The notes: generated by a model from the letters alone, not told the origin. A DNA stretch of 64,000 bases from Nipponacmea schrenckii (GCA_030562195.1 CM060203.1:2370208-2434207), one strand, 5' to 3'. Positions 36,130 through 46,647 are shown, counted from the stretch's first letter. Numbers and translations: made by a program.

Positions 36130-36770
36130 AGGCTGGAATGGAATAAAATTTCAAATCATTCGTTAGATAATTCTTAGAATGATTCATTAACCAAGCTTAT
36201 AAATTTAAAATTTGGTTGCCAAAGAATAAGAGTTCGGTCTGTATCATAATTTTTCAATTTCGATAACCCATGGCATCTAAATCTTGAAGATATATTGGTG
36301 CAGCAATATACCATTGTCTGTTGAAATCTTGTACCAATTTAGATAATCCCATGTTACTAATCAACTATCATCTACAACTGTATTACAGAAATCTAGTGCA
36401 AACCAAAGTCTTGTACAATCTGTCATTGTAAGAAAATATCTCATTTTAGACTTAATTCTCTTCAGAATGTATGATCATTTGAGGGCCTTAAGGCTTGGAA
36501 TGAAATAAAATTGGGTGCCAAAAGTATGGCATTTCGGTGCTATATAATTTTTTTTTAAATTTCATACAACCAAAGAACATATTAAATTTGAAAGATTATT
36601 TGGTGCTGCCAATAAATACAATTGGTCTGTTGAAATTTTTAACCAATTTGCCTGATAATCCCATGTTACTAAATCTTAGAAGTATCATGTGCACAATTCT
36701 TTCTGTGATTAAAGAAATCAAAAGTAGAAACCAAAGCTTGTAATACGGTCACCAAATTGTCAAGATGATA
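36130..36770. repeat. diverged tandem duplication, about 300 bp x2
   Basis: The blocks 36130-36430 and about 36490-36770 share an ordered series: AAGGCTTGGAATGAAATAAA-like start, TTGGTTGCCAAAG/TTGGGTGCCAAAAG, AT..TTGGTGC.GC.AATA, GTCTGTTGAAAT, ACCAATTT, GATAATCCCATGTTACTAA and AACCAAAG.CTTGTA. Neither block has a coherent reading frame. Confidence 0.7.
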
Positions 36771-37575
36771 ATCAATCTTATCATATTTACCAGTAATGGT
36801 ACCAGAAAAGTACTTATGGGCTAATGAAAAGGGACTTTCACAGATCTTCGATTCAAAAATATCAAAATAGAACTGAAAGCTTATCTCTAATGAAATTTGC
36901 ATGTAGGACTACCACAAAGTAATGAAAGATGTAGAACCATCCATCTATTACTAATAAGCCTACCGGTACTGATTACCCGGGGTAGGATGGAATATCTGTA
37001 ATAGAATACTACATCCATCATCAAAACATTGTCTAAGAATAGGCCTACACTACTGTAGTAGGGCCTATCAATTATAAAATGCTATGGTATTAGCTTCATT
37101 ATTAGGAAGGCAAAGACATATTCTTCAATATTCTAACATCTACACTGTCTGAGTCTAAACTGAAGTGTTTTTCATTGATAAAACTTGTATGAAGCAAGGA
37201 GAAATTAGAGAAGTTGTAACTAAAGTAGAATCTTCTTATCTCTTATCATATCTCAAAAAACTGGCACTCACAGAGTTAGACATTGGTGCCTTACAATTTT
37301 GAAAGCCTTTCTTTCTATCTGAACTCAGATTATCAGCTTACAGCATAGATTTGGGGCTAAATTAATGACTTGATATGTTTGTTCATATAAAAAATGTTTT
37401 TGTATAGAAAGTAACGAAGCTATTCAATGTATATGAATAACAAAGGAATGAATATCCGGCAAAATAGACACAAGAAACCCCCTCATTCAAATGCGCGTGC
37501 GTTTTGATCTGATTCCGAAGAATGGCGCCTGCAAAAATTTCCAAATATTGATCTAGAAAATCGAATCGATCTTAC

Positions 37576-37642
37576 CGGGTCTATAGTAATTTTCCACATC
37601 TTTATCCGATCCCGCTTCGCCATTGGATTCACTAGCACTCAT
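37576..37642 (-). CDS. trio: trio exon 1 (start codon)
   Basis: ATG at 37642..37640 opens a 67-nt coding segment, MSASESNGEAGSDKDVENYY then RP, ending in a strong donor GTAAG at 37575-37571. It leaves one base (G), which joins exon 2 to read RPGGRRND. The N-terminus is short and acidic compared with vertebrate Trio, which has a long Ala/Gly-rich leader. The start is supported by the in-frame join to exon 2 and by its position next to the LSM5 promoter. Transcription start and 5' UTR length cannot be read from the sequence. Confidence 0.85.
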
Positions 37643-38018
37643 TATTATTAATCCATTATTTATAAAAGAAAATCACAATGAAGTAAGCATCATGAAGCCT
37701 TTTCAGTCAGCCATTGTAATAACACAACTTCGGTAAATTCCGCCAATTTCCGGAAGATGCGGAGACAAAATTTCATTGGGTCAGAATTGCGTGAATATTT
37801 AAATTGTATGAGCTATTGTTAATATTTGGGATACAAACAGTTTTTGACAGCAACTCCAATAAAATTATGCATCATTTATTAATTATGTAGAGTGTTTTTT
37901 ATTTATCTGGCAGTATAAGTGATGATTCATAGTTCAAAAAGTTAATTATCGATCCCTACAATTTATTAACGGAAGCTGCAGGTGCCCGTTCATCACCGTT
38001 AGGCGGCGCTCTTTCACA
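37643..38018. promoter_or_regulatory. divergent trio-LSM5 promoter region
   Basis: The 376 bp between the trio start codon (minus) and the LSM5 start codon (plus) must contain both 5' UTRs and both core promoters. A reverse CCAAT (ATTGGG) is at about 37776. No clear TATA box is positioned for either gene. Head-to-head arrangement with a housekeeping gene suggests an open, constitutively accessible promoter; co-regulation is inference. Confidence 0.65.
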
Positions 38019-38061
38019 ATGGCGGCTACTTTTACCAGTCCTTCTCAGTTACTGCCTTTAG
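38019..38061 (+). CDS. LSM5: LSM5 exon 1
   Basis: ATG at 38019 in the context TCACAATGG. Encodes MAATFTSPSQLLPL plus one base; donor G|GTGTGT. The human protein begins MAANATTNPSQLLPLE, supporting this start. Confidence 0.95.
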
Positions 38062-38637
38062 GTGTGTTTAATTCCGAACATTTTAACTTATTACAGTCGA
38101 TTCAACGAAGAAATCTTAACTCTATAGTTAGATATCTGAACAAAAAATGATACACATTATGACCTTTCCCTATACCTATTATTTTACTTTATCAAATAGG
38201 CCTACAGTGTCTCTGTTTAACCAACCAAGTAAACAAAACAGACGAGTGCTATTTTCTGCAGTTCTGCCCTAGGCCCAATATTTTCTATCAATCGTATTGA
38301 AAAGTACTAGAGAATTGATGGTTGTTGGCTTACCTGAAGATCCAGGGTGTTTAATATTTTTTGCTTTCTCAACCTGTCTGTCAATGATGCAGGCTGACAC
38401 CACCAACAATCTTTTCCCCTGGACCATTAATTGATGCTCTGTGCTTGATCCGTTCATTTTAAAGATCCCATTTTCTTTATTTTAGATGTCATTAGCTACC
38501 CTTATCCCTCTGACTTAGGATATGAGAGAACCAAATTATGAATTAATATGAAATTGAAAGTGCTACGATGTGTTTGATTAAGATCTAGCCTGATGAACAC
38601 TATGATGTTTCAACTTTAGAAATTTGTTATTTTTCAG

Positions 38638-38733
38638 AATTGGTAGATAAATGTATCGGATCCCGAATACACATTATTATGAAGAATGATATAGAAATTG
38701 TGGGGACTTTCTGGGGTTTTGACGATTATGTCA
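38638..38733 (+). CDS. LSM5: LSM5 exon 2
   Basis: 96 nt, acceptor TTTTTCAG, donor A|GTATCC. Encodes [20 protein letters not shown] then [12 protein letters not shown], the Sm1 motif. Confidence 0.96.
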
Positions 38734-38959
38734 GTATCCTTTTGTAATTGTTAAAAACTCATTTGACGGTCTTATTTGTATTAAAAAATTTGAATGTCAA
38801 GTACCACTGAGAGTTAAATATTTTCTTTGAGTTCAAGAAGGATGAATAAAAAAAAATATCTGGCTGAGAAATTTCAATCTACAAGGGTGGTATAGGAAGA
38901 TGCAAGGAAGAATATTTGAAGACAAATGAAATGTCATCTAATATTCTTTAAATATAATA

Positions 38960-39390
38960 ATTGAAGCAGGTCGATAGATAACAAGTTAACATCTGCTTCC
39001 AGTATTGCTGATGTCACAAACTAGGTAGTTGTTGGTAGATGACAAGTTAACATCTGCTTCCAGTATTGCTGATGTCACAAACTAGTTAGTTGTTGGTAGA
39101 TGACAAGTTAAAGTTCGCTTCCAGTGAATGCTGATATCACAAACTAGATAGATGAAAAGTTAACATTCCCTCTAACAGATGCTGTTATTGTAAATTAGGT
39201 AGCTGTTGGTAAAGCACAAGTTAACATTCGTTTCCATCAAATGCTGATATTGCAAACTAGGTAGTTGTTGATAGATGACGACTAAATGTTTGCTACCAGC
39301 AGATGTTGAAATCACAAACTAGGTAGTTGTTGATAGATGACAAGTTAATGTCACTTCCAGCAAATGATGATATGGCAAGCTAGGTAGTTG
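38960..39390. repeat. diverged tandem repeat in LSM5 intron 2, about 60 bp x7
   Basis: Unit GATAGATGACAAGTTAACAT then CTGCTTCCAGTATTGCTGAT, GTCACAAACTAGGTAGTTGT, TG. The first two units are nearly identical; later ones are diverged (TTCGCTTCCAGTGAATGCTGATATCAC and similar). Confidence 0.88.
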
Positions 39391-39479
39391 AAGTACCGGT
39401 AGTTCATAGAAGGAGTGTTTCAAATTATTTTGTTTATTTATCATTTAGGTGAATTTTATACTCCTTAATAGATATCTAG

Positions 39480-39507
39480 ATATGGTGTTAGAAGATGTAT
39501 CAGAATT
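39480..39507 (+). CDS. LSM5: LSM5 exon 3 (28-nt microexon)
   Basis: Only 28 nt between acceptor GATATCTAG and donor GTAAGT. Encodes (N)MVLEDVSE(F), exactly the human NMVLEDVTEF segment. Confidence 0.95.
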
Positions 39508-39756
39508 GTAAGTCAAGATTTAGTCTAAATTGGCAGTCTTAAATGTTTTACAGATAGCTTAGATCCATAATTGGATAAATGGCTTAAAGTGCTATGAGCA
39601 CATCTTCAGAGTTTTTATATGGAGTTTAGCAATATATAACTGCATATCTTATTATTACTACTATTGATTGTATAGAAGAAATTAATGTGTTCTGATAATC
39701 AGTAGTTACTTCCCTTTAGTTGTTTCTACTGATTTCATACTTTGTTATAATTACAG

Positions 39757-39829
39757 TGAAAGTACACCTGAGGGTCGAAGAGTGACCAGAATAGATAAAA
39801 TTTTATTGAATGGAAATAATATAACAATG
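39757..39829 (+). CDS. LSM5: LSM5 exon 4
   Basis: 73 nt, acceptor ATTACAG, donor GTAGGT. Encodes (F)ESTPEGRRVTRIDKILLNGN then NITM, covering the Sm2 motif that builds the inter-subunit strand of the ring. Confidence 0.96.
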
Positions 39830-39990
39830 GTAGGTGACTATTAATTAATTATTGGAAGAGCAATTAGTTTTTTTTTATGTTTTATAAGATGAAGTTTGTA
39901 ATAGCTTGATATTGTTAAGATGAAGTTTGTAATAGCTTATTTTTATACTTTATTACTAATCTGATTTCCTTCTGTTTTTTTTTATTTCAG

Positions 39991-40023
39991 TTGGTACCTG
40001 GTGGTGAAGGTCCAGAAACATAG
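39991..40023 (+). CDS. LSM5: LSM5 exon 5 and stop
   Basis: Acceptor TTTATTTCAG. Encodes LVPGGEGPET then TAG (40021-40023); human ends LVPGGEGPEV. Confidence 0.96.
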   Translation: MVPGGEGPET

Positions 40024-40115
40024 ACCAGAAGATTAAAATAGTAATCTCTCATCTCATCTTTATTAAGTCTCAGGAAGACTTCAGCATCCTTTATTTTAAT
40101 CATATAAACAATTTA

Positions 40116-40121
40116 AATAAA
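40116..40121 (+). terminator. LSM5 polyadenylation signal
   Basis: AATAAA 93 bp after the LSM5 stop codon, the first canonical signal downstream; a short 3' UTR is typical for LSM genes. Confidence 0.7.
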
Positions 40122-40714
40122 ATTATATTTCCCTGTTCTTTTCATTAATATATATATATATATATCTAGACCTGATTGATCACCAGTTTCTTTCCCAAAT
40201 CTTGCCTGAAGTCAGTGAAACATAAACTATGGGGAATAGAAAGTTTTATAGATTTCATTTTACCCAATAACAAAAACAATAGAAGGGCTATGGGAGATAT
40301 ATGCTTGTATTATAATCAGACACCATTTTCCTTGATTCAGAATGGAAATACATTGTCATGCTGATATTTTATTCTTGACATTACAGTATTGAAGATGTTC
40401 AAAATAAAAAGATATTAGCAATGATTATATATAGCATAAACAATACAGTATTGTCTATATACAGTTTATACAATTACCCCCACCCCTCTCCTGGAATCTT
40501 CCTCGTCCCCCACCCTCCCCCTGGAAATAGTGTCCAATCGGAGAAGGTCTAGTGGCCTGTGTATGTTGAGCACCTATGATAGGTTTGACAAGAGGCAGGG
40601 TATGCTTACTCTTCCAGATACCTAATACCACTATTCATCAGAAAATATTTACTCTATTATATGAAACTTCATTAGCTGCTGCCTATGTTTCATTGTTTTT
40701 TTTTGGTTTTTGAT

Positions 40715-41064
40715 TTAAAGGGATCATAGGTATGAACATAAAATTTGAAAATGTTAAACTTGGCCAAAACGAGCTCTATTCATCAGTAAATATACCTGCT
40801 GCCATAAATAACATACAAAAATAAATATATATCCAAAAAATGTAAGTAATTATCCATAAAGATGCATTTGATTATTGAAAAACGCTTAATAAATTCATTT
40901 AGCGTTTTTCAAAAATGACCTAGTTAATTGTGAGTTTTCCAGATTTCAGGAATTCTGTTACTTTATGACACCAGGTTAGTTCCCTGATGAATATACACTC
41001 ATATTGACCATTCTTGAGAACTAAAATTTTATGTTCATGCTAAGACGCAGCAGTATCACTTTAA
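40715..41064. mobile_element. TTAA MITE abutting the receptor stop codon
   Basis: About 350 bp with inverted ends: TTAAAGGGATCATAGGTATG...AACATAAAATTT on the left and AAATTTTATGTTCATG...CAGTATCACTTTAA on the right, with TTAA at both borders. The right-hand TTAA (41061-41064) contains the TAA stop of the receptor gene (minus strand). Thus at least the first 350 nt of the receptor 3' UTR would be transposon sequence. Confidence 0.75.
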
Positions 41065-41376
41065 GGTTTGGATTGTGACGTCATTGGTTCTTTAGGAACT
41101 GTTTGATCAGTGTCAAGGTGATAATTATAATCAGTACTATCTGAATTTTCACATGGTGTTGGACGGTCGGTTTGATATAACTCAGCCATTGCTTGTGGGC
41201 CATTTGTATCCTCGCCAGCATCTCGTCTATCAAGTGATCGGCCCACTTCGCCTTGCTGGAAACTTGAGTTAGCTCTGCCAAGTAATTCCGCCATTGAAAT
41301 TTTGTTAACAAGTCTCTTCGAACTATTAGTGGGCGGTGGTAAGTTTGTGCCAACGCTCGGAGAGATCGGTTGAACC
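41061..41376 (-). CDS. ZU5 receptor exon 13 (C-terminus)
   Basis: Acceptor AATTTCAG. Reads VQPISPSVGTNLPPPTNSSK, RLVNKISMAELLGRANSSFQ ... PTPCENSDSTDYNYHLDTDQ, TVPKEPMTSQSKP, stop TAA at 41063-41061. The tail is polar and Pro-rich. The stop codon is inside the TTAA border of a MITE. An overlapping frame (MAQTYHRPLIVRRDLLTKFQ...) is open over 90 codons but does not fit the phase of exon 12. Confidence 0.82.
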
Positions 41377-41646
41377 CTGAAATTTATAAATTTAGATCAT
41401 CTAATGATCATACCGATGTCCTCGTCTCAAACAAACAGCTACTTCAGTACACATTTCAACGTCAAAACATCGCATTTGGGAATTCCAGACCAACGAAGCC
41501 AAATTAAAGATATGAGGGAGGGGAATGGAACCGGCAACTACGTAGTATAGCATGAAATTCTTATTGGGAAAATGTGTATACACGTGATTCCATAAGAGAG
41601 TAGGTAAGACCAATGTGTATCGAATAATATATACATAAAGACTTAC

Positions 41647-41744
41647 CCATAATAAGCTTGTGATTCCTGTACGGAACGACGCAGGGATGCTTCACGCGAC
41701 TGCTCAGCCTTGAACACCTCTTCCTTGTCACCCCTATTGGCAGC
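41647..41744 (-). CDS. ZU5 receptor exon 12
   Basis: 98 nt, acceptor CTAACAG, donor G|GTAAGT. Reads AANRGDKEEVFKAEQSREAS then LRRSVQESQAYYG, predicted charged helix. Leaves two bases matching exon 13. Confidence 0.82.
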
Positions 41745-42075
41745 CTGTTAGGATAATAAGATGGGATGAACTTGAGATTTCTGCTATTGTAAATATAACT
41801 TTCCAGGCAAGGTAACTTAATTGATAGAAACACCTTGCTGAATCTTTTGGTACTTACAATATCTAATCTTATCGTCGCCCATTCTCACCGCATTCAAGAT
41901 ACACGTATACATTTTTAGTCTTTAGTGAGCTTGTTAGCTTTAATTAAAAACCCCAAAAATATTCATCGAATCCATCTAAATATCAACAACGTATCAATAT
42001 ATTATATGTCACATTTTTTTTACTGTGTTATGTGAAAAATAATACAATTCTGAGATGGGCTACAGATTGACTTAC

Positions 42076-42297
42076 CTCGAGTCCATATAAACCGTCGATA
42101 TGAACGTGAGACTTATTTTCAGCTAATATACCAACAGCGCCTCCCGTTCCATCAACAACCTTTTCATACACAAATATCATACATTCAAATGGTTGTAGAG
42201 GTTTGTCTGGTGTGTCAGGTTTACCAAATAATAGAAAGTCAACATAAAATGGATCTATGTGGGTATTACATGTTACCAGTTGACGTATATACACCTC
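42076..42297 (-). CDS. ZU5 receptor exon 11
   Basis: 222 nt (74 codons, phase 0 to 0), acceptor TTTCAG, donor GAG|GTAAGT. Reads EVYIRQLVTCNTHIDPFYVD, FLLFGKPDTPDKPLQPFECM, IFVYEKVVDGTGGAVGILAE, NKSHVHIDGLYGLE. Folded-looking; no family recognised. Confidence 0.87.
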
Positions 42298-42569
42298 CTG
42301 AAAGAACCAAATTAAACCACAAAAATCATTATCTGCTCGATCAACTTCATCATGTCAAGCTATAGAGAGCTGCGTCCAAAATCTTGACTTTATTAGGCAC
42401 TTTTCTCACCCCGGACGTTTGAAAATACAACGATATGATTGGATTGTACTCTACGACTAATGAAAGCCTTCGAAAGAAAGTATGTTAACGATATAAACCA
42501 TAATGTTTTGCACGAATTGGGATCAAATTAATGTATTTCAAGATACAAGAACAGTATGTTTCTTTCTTT

Positions 42570-43190
42570 TGCGAAAAGTGTATGTATATTATATTGAGTG
42601 TATGTATATTATATTGAGTGTATGTATATTATATTGTATGTATATTATATTGAGTGTATATTATATTGAGTGTATGTATATTATAAAGTGTATGTATATT
42701 ATATAGTGTATGTATATTATATAGTGTATGTATATTATACTGAGTGTATGTATATTATATTGAGTGTATGTTCATTATATAGTGTATGTATATTATACTG
42801 AGTGTATGTATATTATACTGAGTGTATGTATATTATATTGAGTGTATGTTCATTATATAGTGTATGTATATTATACTGAGTGTATGTATATTATACTGAG
42901 TGTATGTATATTATACTGAGTGTATGTATATTATATTGAGTGTATGTATATTATATTGAGTGTATGCATATTATATTGTATGTATATTATATTGTGTGTA
43001 TGTATATTATATTGTATGCATATTATATTGTATGTATATTATATTGAGTGTATGTATATTATATTGTATGTATATTGTATGTATATTATATTAAGTGGAT
43101 GTATATTATATTGTATGTATATTATATTGAGTGTATGTATATTATATTGAGTGTATGTATATTATATTGAGTGTATGTATATTATATTGA
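42570..43190. repeat. TGTATGTATATTATATTGAG compound microsatellite
   Basis: About 620 bp of GTGTATGTATATTATATTGA-type units of 10, 16 and 20 bp, in receptor intron 10. Translations read YYIECMYIIL repeats and are not genes. Confidence 0.95.
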
Positions 43191-43379
43191 GTGAAAATAT
43201 TACCTTGTAGAGAAATTTTAAAATTGTTTCAAATAATATGCATAAATTGATTTTGATGAACATCATTTAAAGCATATAGTATACATCAATATTTGTTGGA
43301 AATATTTCTCAGATAGCGTTTGTTTTAAAATGGTATGTATTTGGTGGAAATTTGTCGAAATAGCCGAAATTAGACATAC

Positions 43380-43562
43380 CCTTTCCAAAGAAAACATTTC
43401 TTGTCCAGATTTGAGTTTTCTACTCTCCCAGAGATCACATTCATCACCAGTGACAACCAGTTTTATTACCATTTTCGTGTCATTGTCAACTTTTGCTGGC
43501 AAGGTTATCCTCACTTGTTTTTCAAGAAGCTCCAATCCGTTGTATTCTTTCTCAGACTGGTT
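43380..43562 (-). CDS. ZU5 receptor exon 10
   Basis: 183 nt (61 codons, phase 0 to 0), acceptor CTTTTTAG, donor G|GTATGT. Reads NQSEKEYNGLELLEKQVRIT, LPAKVDNDTKMVIKLVVTGD, ECDLWESRKLKSGQEMFSLE, R: alternating hydrophobic strands. It follows the ZU5 domain, where UNC5-type proteins have a UPA domain, but I cannot confirm UPA. Confidence 0.85.
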
Positions 43563-43602
43563 CTAAAAAGAGAACATGGATCGTCTATGTACAGGAAATG
43601 AA

Positions 43603-43645
43603 ATGAATGGAGTTTTACGTCCTACTTTTCTGCACCTTATGGTAT
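43603..43645. repeat. dispersed repeat start fragment
   Basis: ATGAATGGAGTTTTACGTCC then TACTTTTCTGCACCTTATG; same family as 1750, 1839, 17957 and 60350. Confidence 0.7.
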
Positions 43646-44205
43646 AATAAAGACGGGCAATGCTATGCAAATTATGAATTTTTGAAAAAAAATATGTTAC
43701 ATTGTATCGCTGTAGTAGCCAAGATTTGCCAATTTAGAGATTCGGATAAGGTAATGTGATATTTCTCAAACGAGTCAATAGACATTCCAAAAAATGTAAC
43801 ATGATAATATACAATCAGTAACTCATCTGGTCCATTTTATTGTGTGATCTAATGGTGTTTTTTTCCTAATGAGTAATGCTTATCACTGATAATCAGAGAT
43901 TTAATCTAGCCTAACCTATCTTCTAAATGAAGGTTAACCCTCAATCACATAGGAAAACACAGTGTTCAGTACACCTACTTCAATGGAAGTTGAAAAAAAA
44001 GGTTGACAAAAATGGTAAAGATCATGGTGATTGTCGACCAATCTCGGATAATCTGCATCTCACACAGTTAAAAATGTAAACCCAAACATCTGCCTCTGTT
44101 CCAACTTCTGATAGCTATTTTGCTGGTGTAGCTGGTAATGTCATAGGCTGGGATCGAAGCACATGTTTCGGACCAATAGAAAGGTAAACACAAAGATAAA
44201 CATAC

Positions 44206-46373
44206 CTGAAAATCTTTTATATCATTATTATTCTCTGTAAAAAATTCATATCGAATCTTTACTTCTCTTCCGGTGGTTTTGGGCATGTTGTAACCTTTTA
44301 TACGGGCATTTAGATACCCGGGAATCTGAACGTCCTTAGAACATTTAAGGCAAGCAACCACACCACTAAAGTGATACGTATAGATAAAGATGTTCTTACG
44401 ATCTTCACATATTTCAAAATAAGGGTCATTGTCGTTTTCTTTGGATTTTTCTCCAATGGGATATTTAACAACCTGACCCGCAGTAGACTGAAAACCGTAC
44501 ACACGTATGTTCTCTGTTTTAGACGTTACTGGAATATTTACCGGAAGTTGTATGATCATCGGCTTTGTTATCACCTTTCTCCAATCGGCGTTGAGATGAT
44601 ACTCTGGAGCCGGAGAAACTATGAATTCATCGGTGGGTATTTTCAACACTCTTGCTACTGTCTTTAAATCCACATGTACTTTAGCATGGATGGTAACAGA
44701 CTCAGATTCCTTAACAGTATCCGGAGTTACAATCAGCCTCACACTAGAATTCTCTGTCTGTAATTCTCCTCCCATGCCACCAAACGAAGCCTCAGCAGCC
44801 CAATCAGTGTTGAGAATTGTACGAGGGAGATTCTGTGATTTGGTTTGAGTCCCTCCGTCTTTGTAATATGTCCGTAAATCATTTTGATCTCGTTGGTTTG
44901 ATTCTTTATCTAAAGCGATTGCCTTGATTGTACCAGGTTTTACAGATTCTTTCAAATCATTCTGAATAGTTGTACAGTTGTTTTTTTGTTTACCTTTCGG
45001 GGTTTTGTACTTGTTGTTAGATCGGATCCCATCTTCATATTCACCTTTTTCTTTATCGTGATCCTTTCTTTCTACTCTCACATTCTCCACCATTTCATCA
45101 TCGTCGTCTTGTTCGCCTTGTTCATATGTTTGAGGAGCGTACCCCGTTTCACTAGATTCACGATGGATATATTCATCACTTGCGTGGGTGTCTTCAAGAC
45201 CATTGTTCCTTCTTCCCATCATATTATCTCCATCATCTTCTTCGTCTCCAACGTGTCTTACGTCTCTTTCTTCTTGTTGGTCAGTTTCACCTCCTTTCCC
45301 TGCGCAATATGAGGTATCACCGAGACGAATGTACGCTGATGAGAACGAACTAATGCTAGAGCTGTAAAATCGTGTGGAACGTTCTGACTGTAATGATATT
45401 TTTTCTGGCGTGTGATGGTCAGTGGGCTGCACGATAGGCATAGTCTTAATGTAATCTATAGAGTGCCAGGACAACGAGTCAAATGCATCAAAGTTACTAT
45501 TAAAATGAAATTCTTTAACAAAATCTGCTGAAAACCCAATACTTCTTCGTCTTTCGTCTGCGAAAGAAGTACACAGCACGTCGGACACAGAGTTTGCTTT
45601 TCTCGCGGAATACAAAAGAACAGGTTTTGGGTACATCAAATTCAAACACAACGACAATCTTTTTGGTTTAAGTTCACGAGATGGTAGATTATTCTCAAAG
45701 CAGTGGTGGTTGTATTTTCGATCAATTTGTGCCAAAGAAGTTATTGACAAAGCATGCTTAAACATGCTGATTTCCCTAGAAGAAAAGGAAGCAGTTGACT
45801 CCATGGATAATCTTCTGTGTTGATCCCAAAACATCAAGTTTCCAGTGCTAATACATTCGACTGGAGTAGTATCTTCCTCTTCAGAACCATCGACTTCTAT
45901 TAGCTCTTTACTTTGTGTCTCATCATTGATTTGTGAAGCGTACCCTGTATCAGTTTTTTCACCAAAAGCCTTATTGTATTGATCACTTTTGTGATTGTCG
46001 AACTTTAGTGTAGAATTACATTCGACAGAATGTAACTGAAAACTTTTAGTGTCGGAAGAATATTCATTAATTCGATGTGCGATATCATTGTCATAAAGCT
46101 CGTTTCCCGTAAATGATGGAGTTTCTTTTTCTATTTTATCCTCTCTAATGATGTTGACCTGTCTCGTCTCACAAAATGGTTCAGTTTTGTAAGGAAATAA
46201 CGGAGGAACTAGATTGCAAATAGATGTGGAAGGAGGGAATAAATAATCTAATTCTCGGGTTACCCCCGACCTCGATTTGGTTTCATTGATGTTGTTTTCC
46301 CCACAGTCTTTTCCAGTCACACGCAGAAATGGTGTTTCGCTTTCTGTTTTGCTGATAGAACTTTCAACATGAT
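44206..46373 (-). CDS. ZU5 receptor exon 9 (large cytoplasmic exon with ZU5-like domain)
   Basis: 2168 nt, acceptor ATTTCAG, donor CAG|GTATGT; 722 codons open throughout, by far the longest frame in the window. The first two thirds are polar and disordered, with acidic runs (EEDT, DEEDDGDN, GEQDDDDE) and two copies of a (D/E)TGYA(S/P)Q motif, i.e. YxxQ tyrosine sites. The last third begins GGMGGELQTENSSVRLIVTP and continues ESVTIHAKVHVD, TDEFIVSPAPEYHLNA, KPMIIQLPVNIP: the ZU5 pattern of a GG.L strand, a V.L.V.P turn, a central SP.. strand and a final KP..I.LP. Beyond the donor the frame runs on to 44068, but intron retention is not needed. ZU5 assignment is by eye. Confidence 0.85.
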
Positions 46374-46647
46374 CTGAAATGATAAATTAAACAAAATAAT
46401 TTTGATTCTCCACCGCCATATAGATCAATAATTTCCATAGTTTCGGAACATTGTAAGAAGCTGTAACAGAAATCCGGATGTTCTTTCCATTTTTGGACGC
46501 CATGGTAGTTACCATCTGCATTTATTATGTTCAATTGGTGTTCACAGAGATAAAGACTTCTAAAAGATTCAATTCAGTATACCATAAGGTATTTATAAGT
46601 TCTTTACGTTGATAACTTCCCTCTAATGCAAAACTTGACAACATTAC

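Larger units (their letters stand above)
20017..37575 (-). other. trio intron 1 (17.5 kb), repeat-filled
   Basis: From left to right: GTAATCA-type satellite with orientation switch (20405-22510); AT-rich with no features (22511-25000); (GAAT)n (25009-25083); 36-bp array (25644-27376); foldback remnant (27450-27645); TIR-like element (28243-29040); 25-bp array (29105-29900); two TTAA MITEs (30261-30759, 32552-33049); dispersed repeat (32026-32130); 53-bp array (33957-35255); diverged duplication (36130-36770). Nothing is recognised in 22511-25000, 25090-25640, 27650-28240, 29930-30260, 30760-32025, 33050-33956, 35260-36120 or 36770-37575. No alternative first exon was recognised, although trio genes often have them. 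Confidence 0.75.
1..37642 (-). other. trio: trio/kalirin RhoGEF gene, 5' part (gene span)
   Basis: Gene-level entry. Fourteen coding exons on the minus strand, read from 37642 down to 5134, encode the N-terminal part of a Trio/Kalirin-family Rho guanine nucleotide exchange factor. Seen: exons 2-6 give a CRAL-TRIO (Sec14-like) lipid-binding domain, and exons 7-14 give spectrin repeats with characteristic Trio strings such as HYAS, AAALDDRS, FHKKAEQ, VKLHQRL, FQQDV and ALQKSHEHFE. Exon phases join without conflict from exon 1 to exon 7 and from exon 8 to exon 14. Known of the family: Trio activates Rac/RhoG and RhoA through two DH-PH modules and guides axons and cell migration downstream of netrin and LAR receptors; vertebrates have two paralogues, most invertebrates one. 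The DH-PH, SH3 and kinase modules are not in this window and would lie off the left edge. Odd points: a 17.5-kb first intron, large satellite arrays in introns, and an unresolved exon 7/8 junction. Confidence 0.93.
38062..39990 (+). other. LSM5 introns
   Basis: Intron 1 (38062-38637) shows nothing recognisable. Intron 2 (38734-39479) contains the roughly 60-bp repeats at 38960-39390. Introns 3 (39508-39756) and 4 (39830-39990) are short and AT-rich. Confidence 0.8.
38019..40023 (+). other. LSM5: LSM5 gene (span of five coding exons)
   Basis: Complete gene for the U6-snRNA-associated Sm-like protein LSm5, about 90 residues (human: 91). Exons 38019-38061, 38638-38733, 39480-39507, 39757-39829 and 39991-40023 join in phase to give an N-terminus MAAT..PSQLLPLELVDKCI, the Sm1 core [35 protein letters not shown], the Sm2 segment with ILLNGNNIT, and the C-terminal MLVPGGEGPET. 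Known role: one subunit of the heteroheptameric LSm1-7 ring (cytoplasmic mRNA decapping and decay) and of the LSm2-8 ring, which binds the U6 snRNA 3' oligo(U) for splicing. Exon 2 has TFWG where vertebrates have TLLG, a mild change at a hydrophobic strand. It is head-to-head with trio and convergent with the receptor gene. Confidence 0.97.

Noticed and set aside
38269..38457. Minus-strand 62-codon frame within LSM5 intron 1
   Set aside because: Antisense intronic frame without splice context or similarity.
41081..41353. Alternative frame in the last receptor exon (MAQTYHRPLIVRRDLLTKFQ...) considered as a death-domain-like end
   Set aside because: Its phase does not fit exon 12, and it has no convincing death-domain pattern beyond scattered hydrophobics.
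42503..43150. Open frames of the YYIECMYIIL type
   Set aside because: Low-complexity translation of a TGTATGTATATTATAT microsatellite within a receptor intron.
43330..45312. Plus-strand open frames over the receptor exons, some with hydrophobic runs
   Set aside because: They are antisense to well-supported coding exons with conserved splice sites.
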